Source: Rhodospirillales bacterium | GTDB taxonomy: Bacteria; Pseudomonadota; Alphaproteobacteria; BOG-932; Roseiterribacteraceae | DNA length: 34,644 nt | Reading direction: 5' to 3' | NCBI GenBank assembly: GCA_003165335.1 | Contig: PLTD01000246.1 | Span: 1-34,644, forward strand | Shown: piece by piece, positions 7,773 through 17,141 of the stretch | Numbering within the stretch: the stretch's first letter is position 1 | Layout: each line of letters begins with the position of its first letter | Translations under genes and position numbers: made by a program | Notes under the pieces: model-generated | Database searches by the model: none | Told to the model about the DNA's origin: nothing | The model's input: only the letters and a program-made list of their open reading frames with translations

Positions 7773-8015
7773 ATGTCCGAACACACAACGCCCAGGCCAA
7801 GCAGCCAAACGGCAAGGGTCAGAGAAGAGGCCTTCTGCCAAGCCTGCGGCTGGCCTGTGATTTTCGCATTCTGTAACGACGGAATGGCGCGCACGGCTCC
7901 ATATTCCGGCTGGGACAATTGGATATATTGCTCCAATAAGACCTGCCAGCATCACCAAGGCGAAGGCATATTCCACAACATGCCCGACTGGATCAAAACG
8001 ACCGGCGGGCATTGA
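7773..8015 (+). CDS. Small cysteine-rich (zinc-ribbon-like) protein, unknown
   Basis: The 80-aa protein has a polar N-terminus and then C22-x2-C25 (FCQACGW), C34, C53-x4-C58 (YCSNKTC) and H60-H61. Two spaced Cys pairs suggest a zinc ribbon. It is unusually rich in aromatic residues (five Trp). No signal peptide or membrane helix is visible. The ATG has AAGG five bases upstream, which supports expression. It stands alone between the divergent aminotransferase and malate synthase. I do not recognise a family and assign no function. Confidence 0.65.
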   Translation: MSEHTTPRPSSQTARVREEAFCQACGWPVIFAFCNDGMARTAPYSGWDNWIYCSNKTCQHHQGEGIFHNMPDWIKTTGGH

Positions 8016-8020
8016 ATAAT

Positions 8021-8058
8021 TAGAGCCGCTTCCCCATTGGTTTGCTAACGGGGCTCTA
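8021..8058 (+). terminator. Stem-loop downstream of the CxxC protein (terminator candidate)
   Basis: TAGAGCC (8021-8027) and GGCTCTA (8052-8058) form a perfect 7-bp stem enclosing a 24-base loop that itself contains CCCC and GGG runs. The structure starts five bases after the CxxC-protein stop. It lacks a following T-tract, so factor-independent termination would be weak. Confidence 0.3.
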
Positions 8059-8090
8059 CGGTTATCTGCATCGGTTTTGGCGCTGCAGCA

Positions 8091-8107
8091 TGTCTATGAT
8101 ATAGACA
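8091..8107. promoter_or_regulatory. 17-base palindrome overlapping a -10 element, upstream of malate synthase
   Basis: TGTCTAT-GAT-ATAGACA is a perfect 7-bp inverted repeat with a 3-base centre. It contains TATGAT (8095-8100), a good -10 hexamer, which would place the transcription start near 8107. Binding of a dimeric regulator here would block RNA polymerase. No strong -35 element is seen at 17 bases, which is compatible with an activated or regulated promoter. Confidence 0.55.
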
Positions 8108-8137
8108 ATGACATCCCTTACCATCATTGCAGAGACC

Positions 8138-9751
<1,614 letters not shown>

Positions 9752-9754
9752 TTC

Positions 9755-10711
9755 ATGTTGCCCGCGCTTGATTTCGAGAAGCCGATTGTCGAACTGGAGG
9801 GCAAGCTCAATGAGCTGCGCAGCATCTCCAGCAGTGACATCAACCTGTCCGACGAGGTCGAAAAGCTTGAGACCCGCCTCGATAAGCTTATCAAGGCGGT
9901 TTATTCCAAGCTGACGGGCGCGCAGAAGGTTCAGGTCGCCCGCCACCCGGGAAGACCCCGAACCAGCGATTATGTTGCCGGCCTGTTCACCGAGTTTACA
10001 CCGCTGGCGGGTGATCGTCGCTTCTCGGAGGATTTGGCGCTCATCAGCGGCATCGGCCGCTTTCGCGGCCGGTCCTGTATCATTTTGGGCCACGAACGCG
10101 GCCACGATACCGACACGCGTATCAAACATAATTTCGGCATGGCTCGGCCTGAGGGTTATCGCAAGGCTGACCGGCTGATGACGATGGCAGACCGTTTCAA
10201 GCTGCCGATCATCACCTTTGTCGATACGATGGGCGCGTTCGCCGGCAAGGAAAGCGAAGAACATGGTATTTCCGAAGCCATCGCCCATTGTCTTGAGACC
10301 TGTTTCCGTGTCGAAGTCCCCTTGATCGCGCTTGTGATCGGCGAAGGCGGTTCGGGCGGTGCGGTAGCCATTGCCGGCGCCGACCGGGTTTTGATGATGG
10401 AACATTCCTATTATTCGGTGATAACGCCGGAAGGCTGCGCCGCCATTCTGTGGCGCAGCGGCAGCAATGCCCCCGAGGCGGCGAACGCCTTGAAACTTAC
10501 TGCACAGGACCTCCGCGGTATGGGGATCATCGACGAGATCGTGCCGGAGCCTATGGGCGGCGCACATCGCCGCAAGGCAGAGGCCATCAATTCGGCAGGT
10601 GACGCCCTGGAACGCGCGTTGGACAGCGTGCGCGGTATGGACGGCCACCAGCTCAGAAATATGCGCCGTGAGAAGTTCCTCGCCATGGGCCGCGAACCCG
10701 GCCTGCACTAA
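9755..10711 (+). CDS. accA: Acetyl-CoA carboxylase carboxyltransferase, alpha subunit
   Basis: AccA, with AccD, transfers the carboxyl group from biotin-BCCP to acetyl-CoA to form malonyl-CoA for fatty-acid synthesis. The 318-aa protein shows the family blocks: N-terminal FEKPIVELEGKLNEL helix, VQVARHPGRPRTSDY, GHERGHDT, the EGYRKADRLM stretch, FVDTMGAFAGKESEEHG, and the oxyanion-forming GEGGSGGA with YSVITPEGCAAILWR. Length is normal. Unusually, it is placed three bases behind malate synthase. A GAAGG ribosome site overlaps the end of aceB. In many alphaproteobacteria accA follows xerD; here about 3.6 kb intervenes. Confidence 0.96.
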   Translation: MLPALDFEKPIVELEGKLNELRSISSSDINLSDEVEKLETRLDKLIKAVYSKLTGAQKVQVARHPGRPRTSDYVAGLFTEFTPLAGDRRFSEDLALISGIGRFRGRSCIILGHERGHDTDTRIKHNFGMARPEGYRKADRLMTMADRFKLPIITFVDTMGAFAGKESEEHGISEAIAHCLETCFRVEVPLIALVIGEGGSGGAVAIAGADRVLMMEHSYYSVITPEGCAAILWRSGSNAPEAANALKLTAQDLRGMGIIDEIVPEPMGGAHRRKAEAINSAGDALERALDSVRGMDGHQLRNMRREKFLAMGREPGLH

Positions 10712-10724
10712 GGCGCAAGACCCT

Positions 10725-11321
10725 ATGCCGCTTTCCCAACCGGCGCCCCGCGCGCCGATCCACAAACGCGCGATCACCTGCGAGGGTTTTCGGCGCGATG
10801 ACGGGCTGTGGGATATCGAGGCCCGTCTTGTCGACACGAAGAGCTATGCTTTCGCCAACACCTGGCGCTCACAGGTCTTGCCGGGCGAGCCGCTGCACGA
10901 GATGCTGGTGCGCCTGACGATCGACCCGTCCTATACGGTGATCGCGGTGGAATGCGCCAGCGATGCGACGCCCCACTCCGCCTGCGGCGATATTCTCCCG
11001 AACTTTCAGCGTATCGTCGGCCAGAAGATCGGCCCGGGCTGGAGCAAGCGGGTGAAATCTCTGGTCGGCGGCGCCGAGGGTTGCGCCCACCATGTCGAAC
11101 TGTTCGGCCTGATGGCGACTGTCGCTTTCCAGACCATGGGCCCCCTCCTCGCCCACGAGAAGAGCAAGTCTTCAACCACCGATGCCCCGGCCGACGTCAG
11201 CAAATTTCTGATCAACAGCTGCCACATCTGGCGCGAAGACGGCGTCTGGGCCAGCCAATTCAATGCCGACCCGCACGGAGCGTTGGGGAATCGGCAGATT
11301 CCGGTCGAGTCGACGAAGTAG
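10725..11321 (+). CDS. DUF2889 family protein
   Basis: This 198-aa cytoplasmic protein matches the DUF2889 pattern: RAITCEGFRRDDGLWDIEARLVDTKSY near the N-terminus (read in parts), GEPLHEMLVRLTID, a Cys in PHSACGDI, GPGW and the C-terminal GGAEGCAHHVELFGLMATVAFQT block. The family has no settled biochemical function; the conserved Cys/His residues could bind a metal. The ATG lies 13 bases after the accA stop, with AAGG upstream, so it is probably the last gene of aceB-accA-DUF2889. Its stop abuts the stop of bolA on the other strand. Confidence 0.8.
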   Translation: MPLSQPAPRAPIHKRAITCEGFRRDDGLWDIEARLVDTKSYAFANTWRSQVLPGEPLHEMLVRLTIDPSYTVIAVECASDATPHSACGDILPNFQRIVGQKIGPGWSKRVKSLVGGAEGCAHHVELFGLMATVAFQTMGPLLAHEKSKSSTTDAPADVSKFLINSCHIWREDGVWASQFNADPHGALGNRQIPVESTK

Positions 11322-11588
11322 TTACTCGAGCGGGTTCAGCGACAGCCTCAGTGCATGCACCTGCCCCGCCAGTTCCTCCGCCAGCACGCCGTAGACCATG
11401 CGCTGGCGCTCGACGCGGGATTTGCCGGCGAAAGCCGCTGCCTTCATCGCGACGGCGAAATGGCTTTCGCCCTTGCCGTCATGCCCATGGTGGCCGGCGT
11501 GCTGATGGCTTTCGTCGATGATGATCAGATCGGCCGGTGCAAAGGCCGCCTCCAGCTTGCTGCGAATGGTTTCCGCGACCGTGCCCAT
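11322..11588 (-). CDS. bolA: BolA family protein
   Basis: The 88-aa protein has the BolA core: a helix TIRSKLEAAFAPADLIIIDESHQHAGH, then GESHFAVAM, FAGKSRVERQRMVYGVLAEEL and VHALRLSLN. BolA proteins bind [2Fe-2S] clusters together with monothiol glutaredoxins and influence iron-sulphur trafficking or transcription. The start at 11588 has GGGGAG seven bases upstream. It is divergent from the zinc-finger/J-domain gene, an arrangement I know from alphaproteobacterial bolA-cobS-cobT regions. No glutaredoxin gene is in the window. Confidence 0.93.
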   Translation of the reverse strand: MGTVAETIRSKLEAAFAPADLIIIDESHQHAGHHGHDGKGESHFAVAMKAAAFAGKSRVERQRMVYGVLAEELAGQVHALRLSLNPLE

Positions 11589-11659
11589 GAAAATCTCCCC
11601 AGCCTCAAATAATCTCCACCGAAAGGCGACATAAACCGTCGCGGGACGCAAGTGGCGGC

Positions 11660-11688
11660 TTGCTTGGTCGCGCGCTCAACCCCATAAT
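11660..11688 (+). promoter_or_regulatory. Promoter predicted to give a leaderless J-domain mRNA
   Basis: TTGCTT (11660-11665) and CATAAT (11683-11688) are separated by 17 bases. Counting seven bases beyond the -10 puts +1 exactly on the A of the ATG at 11695. That gene has no Shine-Dalgarno sequence, so the two observations agree. Confidence 0.5.
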
Positions 11689-11694
11689 TTCCCA

Positions 11695-12261
11695 ATGGAT
11701 CGCGCCTCCCATCGTTTTGACTTCGCACGCGCCGAAGTCCAGTTGCGCGCCTGCGACAGCTCCGGTTGTTCAGGCGAAGGGCTCTATCGTGCGCCCAAAT
11801 CCAACCGACAGTTACGCGAATATCACTGGTTCTGCCTGGACCATGTCCGCGAATATAACAAGGCGTGGAATTTCTGTTCGGGCATGTCCGAGGCCGAGAT
11901 CGAGGCGATGGTGCGCCGCGACACGACCTGGGAACGCGAAACCCGGCCAATAAGCCATTGGGTGGCCCACGAGGAAAAGCTGCACGCCGCCGCCCAGGCC
12001 TATGCGCGGGGCGAAGCACAGACCAGTGGCGAAGAATGGAAGAATCGACAAAAGGCGCGCGAACCGGAAACGCCTGAGGCGGCTGCGCTGCGTTTACTCG
12101 GCTTGACCCCGCCGGTGGACTATGCCGCGATACGCGCCCGCTATATAGAGTTGGTGAAGATCAATCATCCCGACACCAACGGCGGGGACAAAGAGTCGGA
12201 AGAGCGCCTGAAGACTATTAACCAAGCCCTGCAAACCCTAAAGGCTGCCTACCTGGCCTAG
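11695..12261 (+). CDS. Zinc-finger J-domain protein next to cobS
   Basis: The 188-aa protein has an N-terminal metal-site candidate (C20, C25, C47, H50 in LRACDSSGC and [19 protein letters not shown]), a charged linker, and a C-terminal J-domain with the HPD tripeptide at 158-160. J-domains stimulate Hsp70 ATPase, so it is probably a DnaK cochaperone with a specialised client site. Such proteins sit beside bolA and cobST in many alphaproteobacteria. It has no ribosome site and a promoter that would start at the ATG. cobS follows after 29 bases. Its client is unknown; the context suggests assembly of CobS/CobT or a neighbouring metalloenzyme. Confidence 0.85.
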   Translation: MDRASHRFDFARAEVQLRACDSSGCSGEGLYRAPKSNRQLREYHWFCLDHVREYNKAWNFCSGMSEAEIEAMVRRDTTWERETRPISHWVAHEEKLHAAAQAYARGEAQTSGEEWKNRQKAREPETPEAAALRLLGLTPPVDYAAIRARYIELVKINHPDTNGGDKESEERLKTINQALQTLKAAYLA

Positions 12262-12290
12262 CGACAAAGCAAGCAATACCGGAGTTTTCC

Positions 12291-13280
12291 ATGAATCCCT
12301 CGACCGATGCGGTCGGCCTGACAGCGACGCCCGACATCACTTTGTCAGTACGGCAGACCTTCGGCATCGACAGCGACATGCATGTGCCGGCCTATAGCGT
12401 CACGAACGATCACGTTCCCGACATCGACGAGACCTATCGTTTCGACCGCGACACGACGCTCGCCATCCTGGCAGGCTTCGCCTTCAATCGGCGGGTGATG
12501 ATCCAGGGCTATCACGGCACGGGCAAATCGACTCATATCGAGCAAGTGGCGGCGCGGCTGAACTGGCCCTGCATCCGAATCAACCTCGACAGTCACATCA
12601 GCAGGATCGATCTGATCGGTAAGGACGCTATCGTGCTGCGCGATGGCCTCCAGGTCACCGAATATCGCGAGGGGCTGCTGCCCTGGGCTCTCCAGCACGC
12701 CTGCGCCGTCGTGTTCGACGAATATGATGCCGGGCGTCCGGACGTGATGTTCGTGATCCAGCGCGTACTTGAGGTCGAGGGCAAACTGACCTTGCTGGAC
12801 CAGAACCGGGTCATTCGCCCACACCCGGCCTTCCGCCTGTTTTCGACCGCCAACACGGTCGGGTTGGGCGATACGACCGGCCTTTATCACGGTACCCAGC
12901 AGATCAACCAGGGTCAGATGGACCGCTGGAACATCGTGGCCACCCTCAACTATCTGCCCCATGCGGCAGAGGTCGAAATCGTGACCGCCAAGCTGCGCAT
13001 GACCTCGCCGGAAGACCGCGAACTGGTCAGCGCGATGGTTCGATTGGCCGACTTGACCCGCCAAGGCTTTATGGCCGGAGACATATCGACCGTCATGTCG
13101 CCGCGTACCGTCATCACCTGGGCTGAAAATCGGGCGATCTTCGGCGATATCGGTTTCGCCTTCCGGGTCACGTTCCTGAACAAATGCGACGAGTTGGAAC
13201 GTTCGATTATTGCGGAATATTACCAGCGCTGCTTCGGCACAGAACTGCCTGAAAGCGGCGTCCGCGCGATCAGCGCTTGA
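12291..13280 (+). CDS. cobS: Cobaltochelatase subunit CobS (AAA+ / MoxR-like ATPase)
   Basis: CobS is the AAA+ motor of the aerobic cobaltochelatase CobN-CobS-CobT, which inserts cobalt into hydrogenobyrinate a,c-diamide. The 329-aa protein has Walker A GYHGTGKS at 73-80, Walker B ending in D143-E144 (VVFDEYDAG), and a sensor-1 region FRLFSTANT. The N-terminal segment with [12 protein letters not shown] is typical of CobS. It has a good GGAG site six bases before the ATG and is followed by cobT 17 bases later. CobN and other corrin genes are not in the window, which is usual for alphaproteobacterial cobST but leaves room for other MoxR-type roles. Confidence 0.95.
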   Translation: MNPSTDAVGLTATPDITLSVRQTFGIDSDMHVPAYSVTNDHVPDIDETYRFDRDTTLAILAGFAFNRRVMIQGYHGTGKSTHIEQVAARLNWPCIRINLDSHISRIDLIGKDAIVLRDGLQVTEYREGLLPWALQHACAVVFDEYDAGRPDVMFVIQRVLEVEGKLTLLDQNRVIRPHPAFRLFSTANTVGLGDTTGLYHGTQQINQGQMDRWNIVATLNYLPHAAEVEIVTAKLRMTSPEDRELVSAMVRLADLTRQGFMAGDISTVMSPRTVITWAENRAIFGDIGFAFRVTFLNKCDELERSIIAEYYQRCFGTELPESGVRAISA

Positions 13281-13297
13281 TATCGGGCGGATGATCG

Positions 13298-15142
13298 ATG
13301 CCCGATAGCGATTCGCCGCTCGAGACTTTCAAGCGCGCCACCGCGGCGACCGTACGCGCGATGTCGGGGCAAGATGAGGTCGAGGTCACATTCTCGAACG
13401 ATGCTCCGTCCGTTTCGGGCAAGCGCGTCCGAATTCCAAACCCTGCGCGTGACCTGAACCCGCGCGATGCTGCCGTGGCGCGCGGTGCGGCCGACGCCAT
13501 GGCGCTGAAGTTGCGCCACCACGATGCAGGCATCCACGCCTATCGTATGCCGAATTCAACTCAGGCGCGGGCTGCCTTCGACGCCTTGGAACAGGCGCGC
13601 TGCGAGGCGATCGGGGCCAAACAGATGGCCGGCGTCGCCTCCAACCTGGGTGCGGCGATCGACGACCGCTCTCGCCGTCAAGGATTCGACCGGGTCACAA
13701 CGCGCGATGAGTCGATGTTGCCCGAAGCTCTTAAGCTCCTGGCGCGCGAGGCGCTGACGGGGGAGCCGCCGCCGCCCTCCGCCCGTTCGATGGTCGACGC
13801 CTGGCGTCCCTTTATCGCCGAACATATGCCCTCGCGCTTCGATAGTCTGCAAAAGGTGCTTTACGATCAGGACGATTACGCCCGCGAGACGCGCCGTCTT
13901 CTGACCCAGCTTTCCCTCGATGTCGGACCCGAGATGGAGGAACCGCAGAGCGGCGACGCCGACTCCGAGCAGGACGACCAAGATAGTGAGGAGCAATCAG
14001 AGTCCGACGATCAGGGTGGCCAGACCGAGCAGCAGACCGGCGAGATGCGCCCGACCATGGGCGACGGCGAAAGCGACGAGGCGGCGCAGATCGAAGTCGC
14101 AATGAGCGAAGCGGCCGAAGGCGGCGACGGCACGGAAGATGAAGAATCCGACGCCACCCCTCGCCCCGGCGCGCCTTCGGATTCGACCGACCGCAACGTC
14201 TATAAGGCCTTCACCACTGAATTCGACGAGATCGTGGGGGCGGACCAGCTTGCAGATCCGGAAGAACTCGCCCGCCTGCGGCGACTTTTGGATCAGCAGC
14301 TGCAGCATCTCCACGGTGTTGTCGCACGACTGGCAAACCGCCTGCAGCGCCGATTGCTGGCCAAGCAGACCCGCGCCTGGCAGTTCGACCTTGAGGAAGG
14401 AATGCTGGATACGGCGCGGCTGGCCCGTGTGGTGGTCAACCCGGTCCTGCCGTTGTCGTTCAAGCAGGAAAAGCAGACCGAGTTCCGCGACACTGTCGTC
14501 ACGCTGCTGATCGACAATTCAGGCTCCATGCGCGGCAGACCGATTACGATCGCCGCACTCAGCGCCGACGTGCTGGCGCACACGCTGGAACGTTGCGGCG
14601 TCAAGGTCGAAATCCTCGGCTTCACGACCCGCGCCTGGAAAGGCGGCCAGTCGCGCGAGCGTTGGATCGCGGCGGGCAAACCGGTAAATCCGGGCCGCCT
14701 CAATGATTTGCGGCACATCATCTATAAGTCCGCCGATGCACCCTGGCGGCGGGCCCGCAAGAATCTCGGCCTGATGCTGCGTGAGGGGCTGCTCAAAGAA
14801 AATATAGATGGCGAGGCGCTGTTATGGGCGCACTCGCGCCTGATGGGCCGCCCCGAGCAGCGGCGGATTTTGATGGTGATCTCGGACGGCGCGCCGGTTG
14901 ACGACTCCACCCTATCGATCAACAGCGGCAACTACCTGGAACAGCATCTGCGCGAGGTCATCCGCTCGATCGAAAATAGCGGTTCGGTCGAACTGGTGGC
15001 GATTGGTATCGGCCATGATGTCACGCGCTATTACCGCCGCGCGGTGACGCTGGTGGACGCCGAGCAGTTGGGCGGCACCATGCTGGGCAAACTGTCCGAA
15101 CTGTTCGAAGCCGAAACCGGCGGCCGTCGCAGGGCGGCCTGA
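13298..15142 (+). CDS. cobT: Cobaltochelatase subunit CobT (VWA domain)
   Basis: CobT pairs with CobS as a chaperone-like complex for cobaltochelatase. The 614-aa protein has an N-terminal helical domain, a strongly acidic Asp/Glu/Ser/Gln linker (about 205-300), and a C-terminal von Willebrand A domain with the MIDAS motif D406-x-S408-x-S410 ([11 protein letters not shown]). The [10 protein letters not shown] stretch is typical of CobT. A GGGCGGA ribosome site precedes the ATG. The P450 gene begins six bases after its stop. The acidic linker is expected for the family and not a sign of transfer. Confidence 0.95.
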   Translation: MPDSDSPLETFKRATAATVRAMSGQDEVEVTFSNDAPSVSGKRVRIPNPARDLNPRDAAVARGAADAMALKLRHHDAGIHAYRMPNSTQARAAFDALEQARCEAIGAKQMAGVASNLGAAIDDRSRRQGFDRVTTRDESMLPEALKLLAREALTGEPPPPSARSMVDAWRPFIAEHMPSRFDSLQKVLYDQDDYARETRRLLTQLSLDVGPEMEEPQSGDADSEQDDQDSEEQSESDDQGGQTEQQTGEMRPTMGDGESDEAAQIEVAMSEAAEGGDGTEDEESDATPRPGAPSDSTDRNVYKAFTTEFDEIVGADQLADPEELARLRRLLDQQLQHLHGVVARLANRLQRRLLAKQTRAWQFDLEEGMLDTARLARVVVNPVLPLSFKQEKQTEFRDTVVTLLIDNSGSMRGRPITIAALSADVLAHTLERCGVKVEILGFTTRAWKGGQSRERWIAAGKPVNPGRLNDLRHIIYKSADAPWRRARKNLGLMLREGLLKENIDGEALLWAHSRLMGRPEQRRILMVISDGAPVDDSTLSINSGNYLEQHLREVIRSIENSGSVELVAIGIGHDVTRYYRRAVTLVDAEQLGGTMLGKLSELFEAETGGRRRAA

Positions 15143-15148
15143 CAGGCT

Positions 15149-16363
15149 GTGAGCCCCTTCCCAGTTCCGATCGACCTTTCCCGGGCAGACTATTGGGTCG
15201 ATCCCTACCCCACTTTGGGCGCTGCGAGGGCTGCTGGGCGCACGACTGTGACGAGCGGCGGCGAGATCGTGCTGCTGAACGCAGACGACGTCGACACACT
15301 CTATCTCGACCCGCATTTCACCGTACCCGGCGTGAGTGACCTGGCGCGGATCGGTATCACCGACGGGCCCTTCTATGAATGGCGGAAGCAGACGCTGGCG
15401 GTAAAAACCGGGGATGAGCATGCGCGCCTGCGCGGATTCGTCGGGCCGGCCTTCTCGGTGCGTCAGATGGATCGGCTGCGGGCCGTGGCGCGTGAACGCG
15501 CCCATGCGCTGATCGACACACACGCCGATGATTGCGAAATGGAGGTACTGGCCGATTTCGCCGGAGACCTGCCGCTGTGGTCGATGTGCAAATTCATCGG
15601 CATCAGCGATGAAGATCGTCTCAGGATCGGGGCATTCCTGGTCGGCACCGAAGAAGGCTTTACCAGCCCGATGACGCCCGACCGCCGGGCGCGGGTCGAG
15701 GCCGCGATCACGGCTCTCAACGATTACATCCGCGAATTGATCGCGCGTCAGCGTTCGGAACCGCAGGACAATCTGATCGGCATGCTGATCGCCAAGCAGG
15801 CCGATCCTGACGGCCCGACCGAAGACGAACTGCTGTCGCTAGTGGTCAACATCGTCGGCGGCTCTGTAGGGTCAACCCGCGCCGCCTTCGCGAATGCGAT
15901 TCTCGAGTTTGCGCGCCATCCCGATCAAGCTGAAATCGTGCGCCGCGATGAAGGTAAGGTTCAAAGAGCGGTCGAGGAATGTCTGCGTTTTCATCCGCCG
16001 TTCCGCTTCGGGCGCCGTGTGGTTAAGGAAGCGACCGGAATGTTCGGCCTCGACTTGACCGTCGGACAATCGATTTTCGTGCCCCGCCAAGCCGTCAACC
16101 GCGACCCTGCCCGCTTCGACGACCCCGACAGGTTCGATGTGATGCGGACACAACGACGTCACTTCAGCTTCTCACATGGCACGCATCTTTGCCTCGGGCA
16201 CGCCATGGCCCGCACCAACCTGCAGGAGGGGCTGAAGGTCCTTCTGGAGCGCTGCATGGCTATCGAATTGCTGGAAGAGCCGGTGCGCGTGCCCTTCGTG
16301 CCGGACGAACAGTTAAAATCTCTGAATATTCGCTTTCGACCGGCCGATCGCAGGACCGTGTGA
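15149..16363 (+). CDS. Cytochrome P450 with an atypical I-helix
   Basis: This is a 404-aa soluble bacterial-type P450. Heme-binding loop F341-S-H-G-T-H-L-C348-L-G350 fits FxxGxHxCxG, with C348 as thiolate ligand. The K-helix ExxR is E277-x-x-R280, and the C-helix HARLR is present. The I-helix reads VGGSVGSTR (236-244); aligned without gaps to P450cam VGGLDT, the acid D251 becomes V240 and the alcohol T252 becomes G241. That acid-alcohol pair normally delivers protons for O-O cleavage, so the chemistry may be unusual. The start is GTG, six bases after cobT, so translation may be coupled. No ferredoxin or reductase is adjacent; the substrate is unknown. Confidence 0.93.
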   Translation: MSPFPVPIDLSRADYWVDPYPTLGAARAAGRTTVTSGGEIVLLNADDVDTLYLDPHFTVPGVSDLARIGITDGPFYEWRKQTLAVKTGDEHARLRGFVGPAFSVRQMDRLRAVARERAHALIDTHADDCEMEVLADFAGDLPLWSMCKFIGISDEDRLRIGAFLVGTEEGFTSPMTPDRRARVEAAITALNDYIRELIARQRSEPQDNLIGMLIAKQADPDGPTEDELLSLVVNIVGGSVGSTRAAFANAILEFARHPDQAEIVRRDEGKVQRAVEECLRFHPPFRFGRRVVKEATGMFGLDLTVGQSIFVPRQAVNRDPARFDDPDRFDVMRTQRRHFSFSHGTHLCLGHAMARTNLQEGLKVLLERCMAIELLEEPVRVPFVPDEQLKSLNIRFRPADRRTV

Positions 16364-16446
16364 CCTGAAAACGTTACATAGGAATAGCGTCATGGATCTT
16401 GATCTCGCCGCCACGATTCGGCGATGTCCAGTGTAGGGAGTGCGCG

Positions 16447-16782
16447 ATGATGAATCATAAAGCAGTTGTCTGTGCCTGCGCCGCCTTAGCTCTTGCAGTC
16501 ACGCCGACCATGTCTGCGTCGGCGCATTATTACCGGCATGGCGGCATCATTTTTGGATTGGGCGCACTTGGCGCGGCAGTTCTCGGAACTGCGGCCGCGG
16601 TCGCGACGGCCCCGTTCGTCGCCCTGGCGCCCAGACCCTATTACGGTGCGCCGCCGGCATATTATGGTCCGCCTCCGGCATATTATCCGCCCCCACCGGC
16701 CTATTATGCCCCGCCCCCGGCTTATTACGCGCCCCCGCCGCAGGCCTATTACGGCCCGCCTGGATACTACGCCCCGCGATGA
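16447..16782 (+). CDS. Secreted Pro/Tyr-repeat protein
   Basis: The 111-aa protein has a Sec signal peptide (cleavage after SASA, near residue 26) and a Gly/Ala-rich hydrophobic segment (about 34-57). Its C-terminal half is built of repeated PPAYY units (PPxYY, about seven copies, residues 64-110). The repeats suggest a surface-exposed, extended or cross-linkable polypeptide. A strong AGGGAG ribosome site lies six bases before the ATG at 16447. It is followed directly by an intrinsic terminator. Small glycine-zipper/PxYY proteins are common in alphaproteobacteria, but the function is unknown. Confidence 0.75.
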   Translation: MMNHKAVVCACAALALAVTPTMSASAHYYRHGGIIFGLGALGAAVLGTAAAVATAPFVALAPRPYYGAPPAYYGPPPAYYPPPPAYYAPPPAYYAPPPQAYYGPPGYYAPR

Positions 16783-16785
16783 TCG

Positions 16786-16818
16786 AAGCCGGCGTGATCG
16801 TCCTTCACGCCGGCTTTT
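16786..16818 (+). terminator. Intrinsic terminator after the Pro/Tyr-repeat gene
   Basis: AAGCCGGCGTGA (16786-16797) and TCACGCCGGCTT (16805-16816) form a perfect GC-rich 12-bp stem with a 7-base loop. A TTTT run (16815-16818) follows. On the minus strand AAs before the stem give a shorter U-run, so it may also serve the convergent DUF1330 gene. Confidence 0.87.
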
Positions 16819-16833
16819 GGCGAATTGGCGCCG

Positions 16834-17121
16834 CTAAATCCCTTCGACGATGACCGCTCTGTAATCCGCACCCTTGAAGCGGTGCTGACGCACTTCCGTA
16901 TAGGCCGGGCTGTCGTACCAGGCCTTGGCTTCGGCGAAAGTCGGGAACGCCAGAATGACGACGCCCTCGACCGGGGGCCCCTCAATCACCTCATGACGGC
17001 CATAGACGGCAAGCGGCGTCATATTGTGGCCCACAGTCGAGGGACCGACATTGGCCGAATAGGTGTCCAGTTCGGCCTTGTCCTTGGTCCGGTCGCGCTG
17101 AAAGACGATATAGGCGGTCAT
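16834..17121 (-). CDS. DUF1330 family protein
   Basis: The 95-aa protein matches the DUF1330 ferredoxin-like (dimeric alpha/beta barrel) family: TAYIVFQRDRTKDKAEL, a central GHNMTPLAVYGRHEVIEG, then VVILAFPTFAEAKAWYDSPAY and the RAVIVEG end. These small cytoplasmic proteins have no firm function. The start at 17121 has GGAGAG eight bases upstream; a longer frame exists but lacks support. It ends 15 bases from the terminator of the preceding convergent gene and is 20 bases downstream of tag, so the two may share a transcript. Confidence 0.83.
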   Translation of the reverse strand: MTAYIVFQRDRTKDKAELDTYSANVGPSTVGHNMTPLAVYGRHEVIEGPPVEGVVILAFPTFAEAKAWYDSPAYTEVRQHRFKGADYRAVIVEGI

Positions 17122-17141
17122 TCTATGCTCTCCTGTTGCAA

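Noticed and set aside
12345-13064. Minus-strand 239-codon frame opposite cobS
   Set aside because: cobS on the plus strand has all AAA+ motifs; the antisense frame has none.
13900-14200. Acidic low-complexity stretch in cobT as possible foreign insertion
   Set aside because: An acidic linker between the helical and VWA domains is a normal CobT feature.
16392-16436. 14-codon frame starting MDLDLAATIRRCPV between the P450 and the Pro/Tyr-repeat gene
   Set aside because: An AGGA lies upstream, but the frame is very short, unrecognisable and ends inside the ribosome site of the next gene; chance is more likely.
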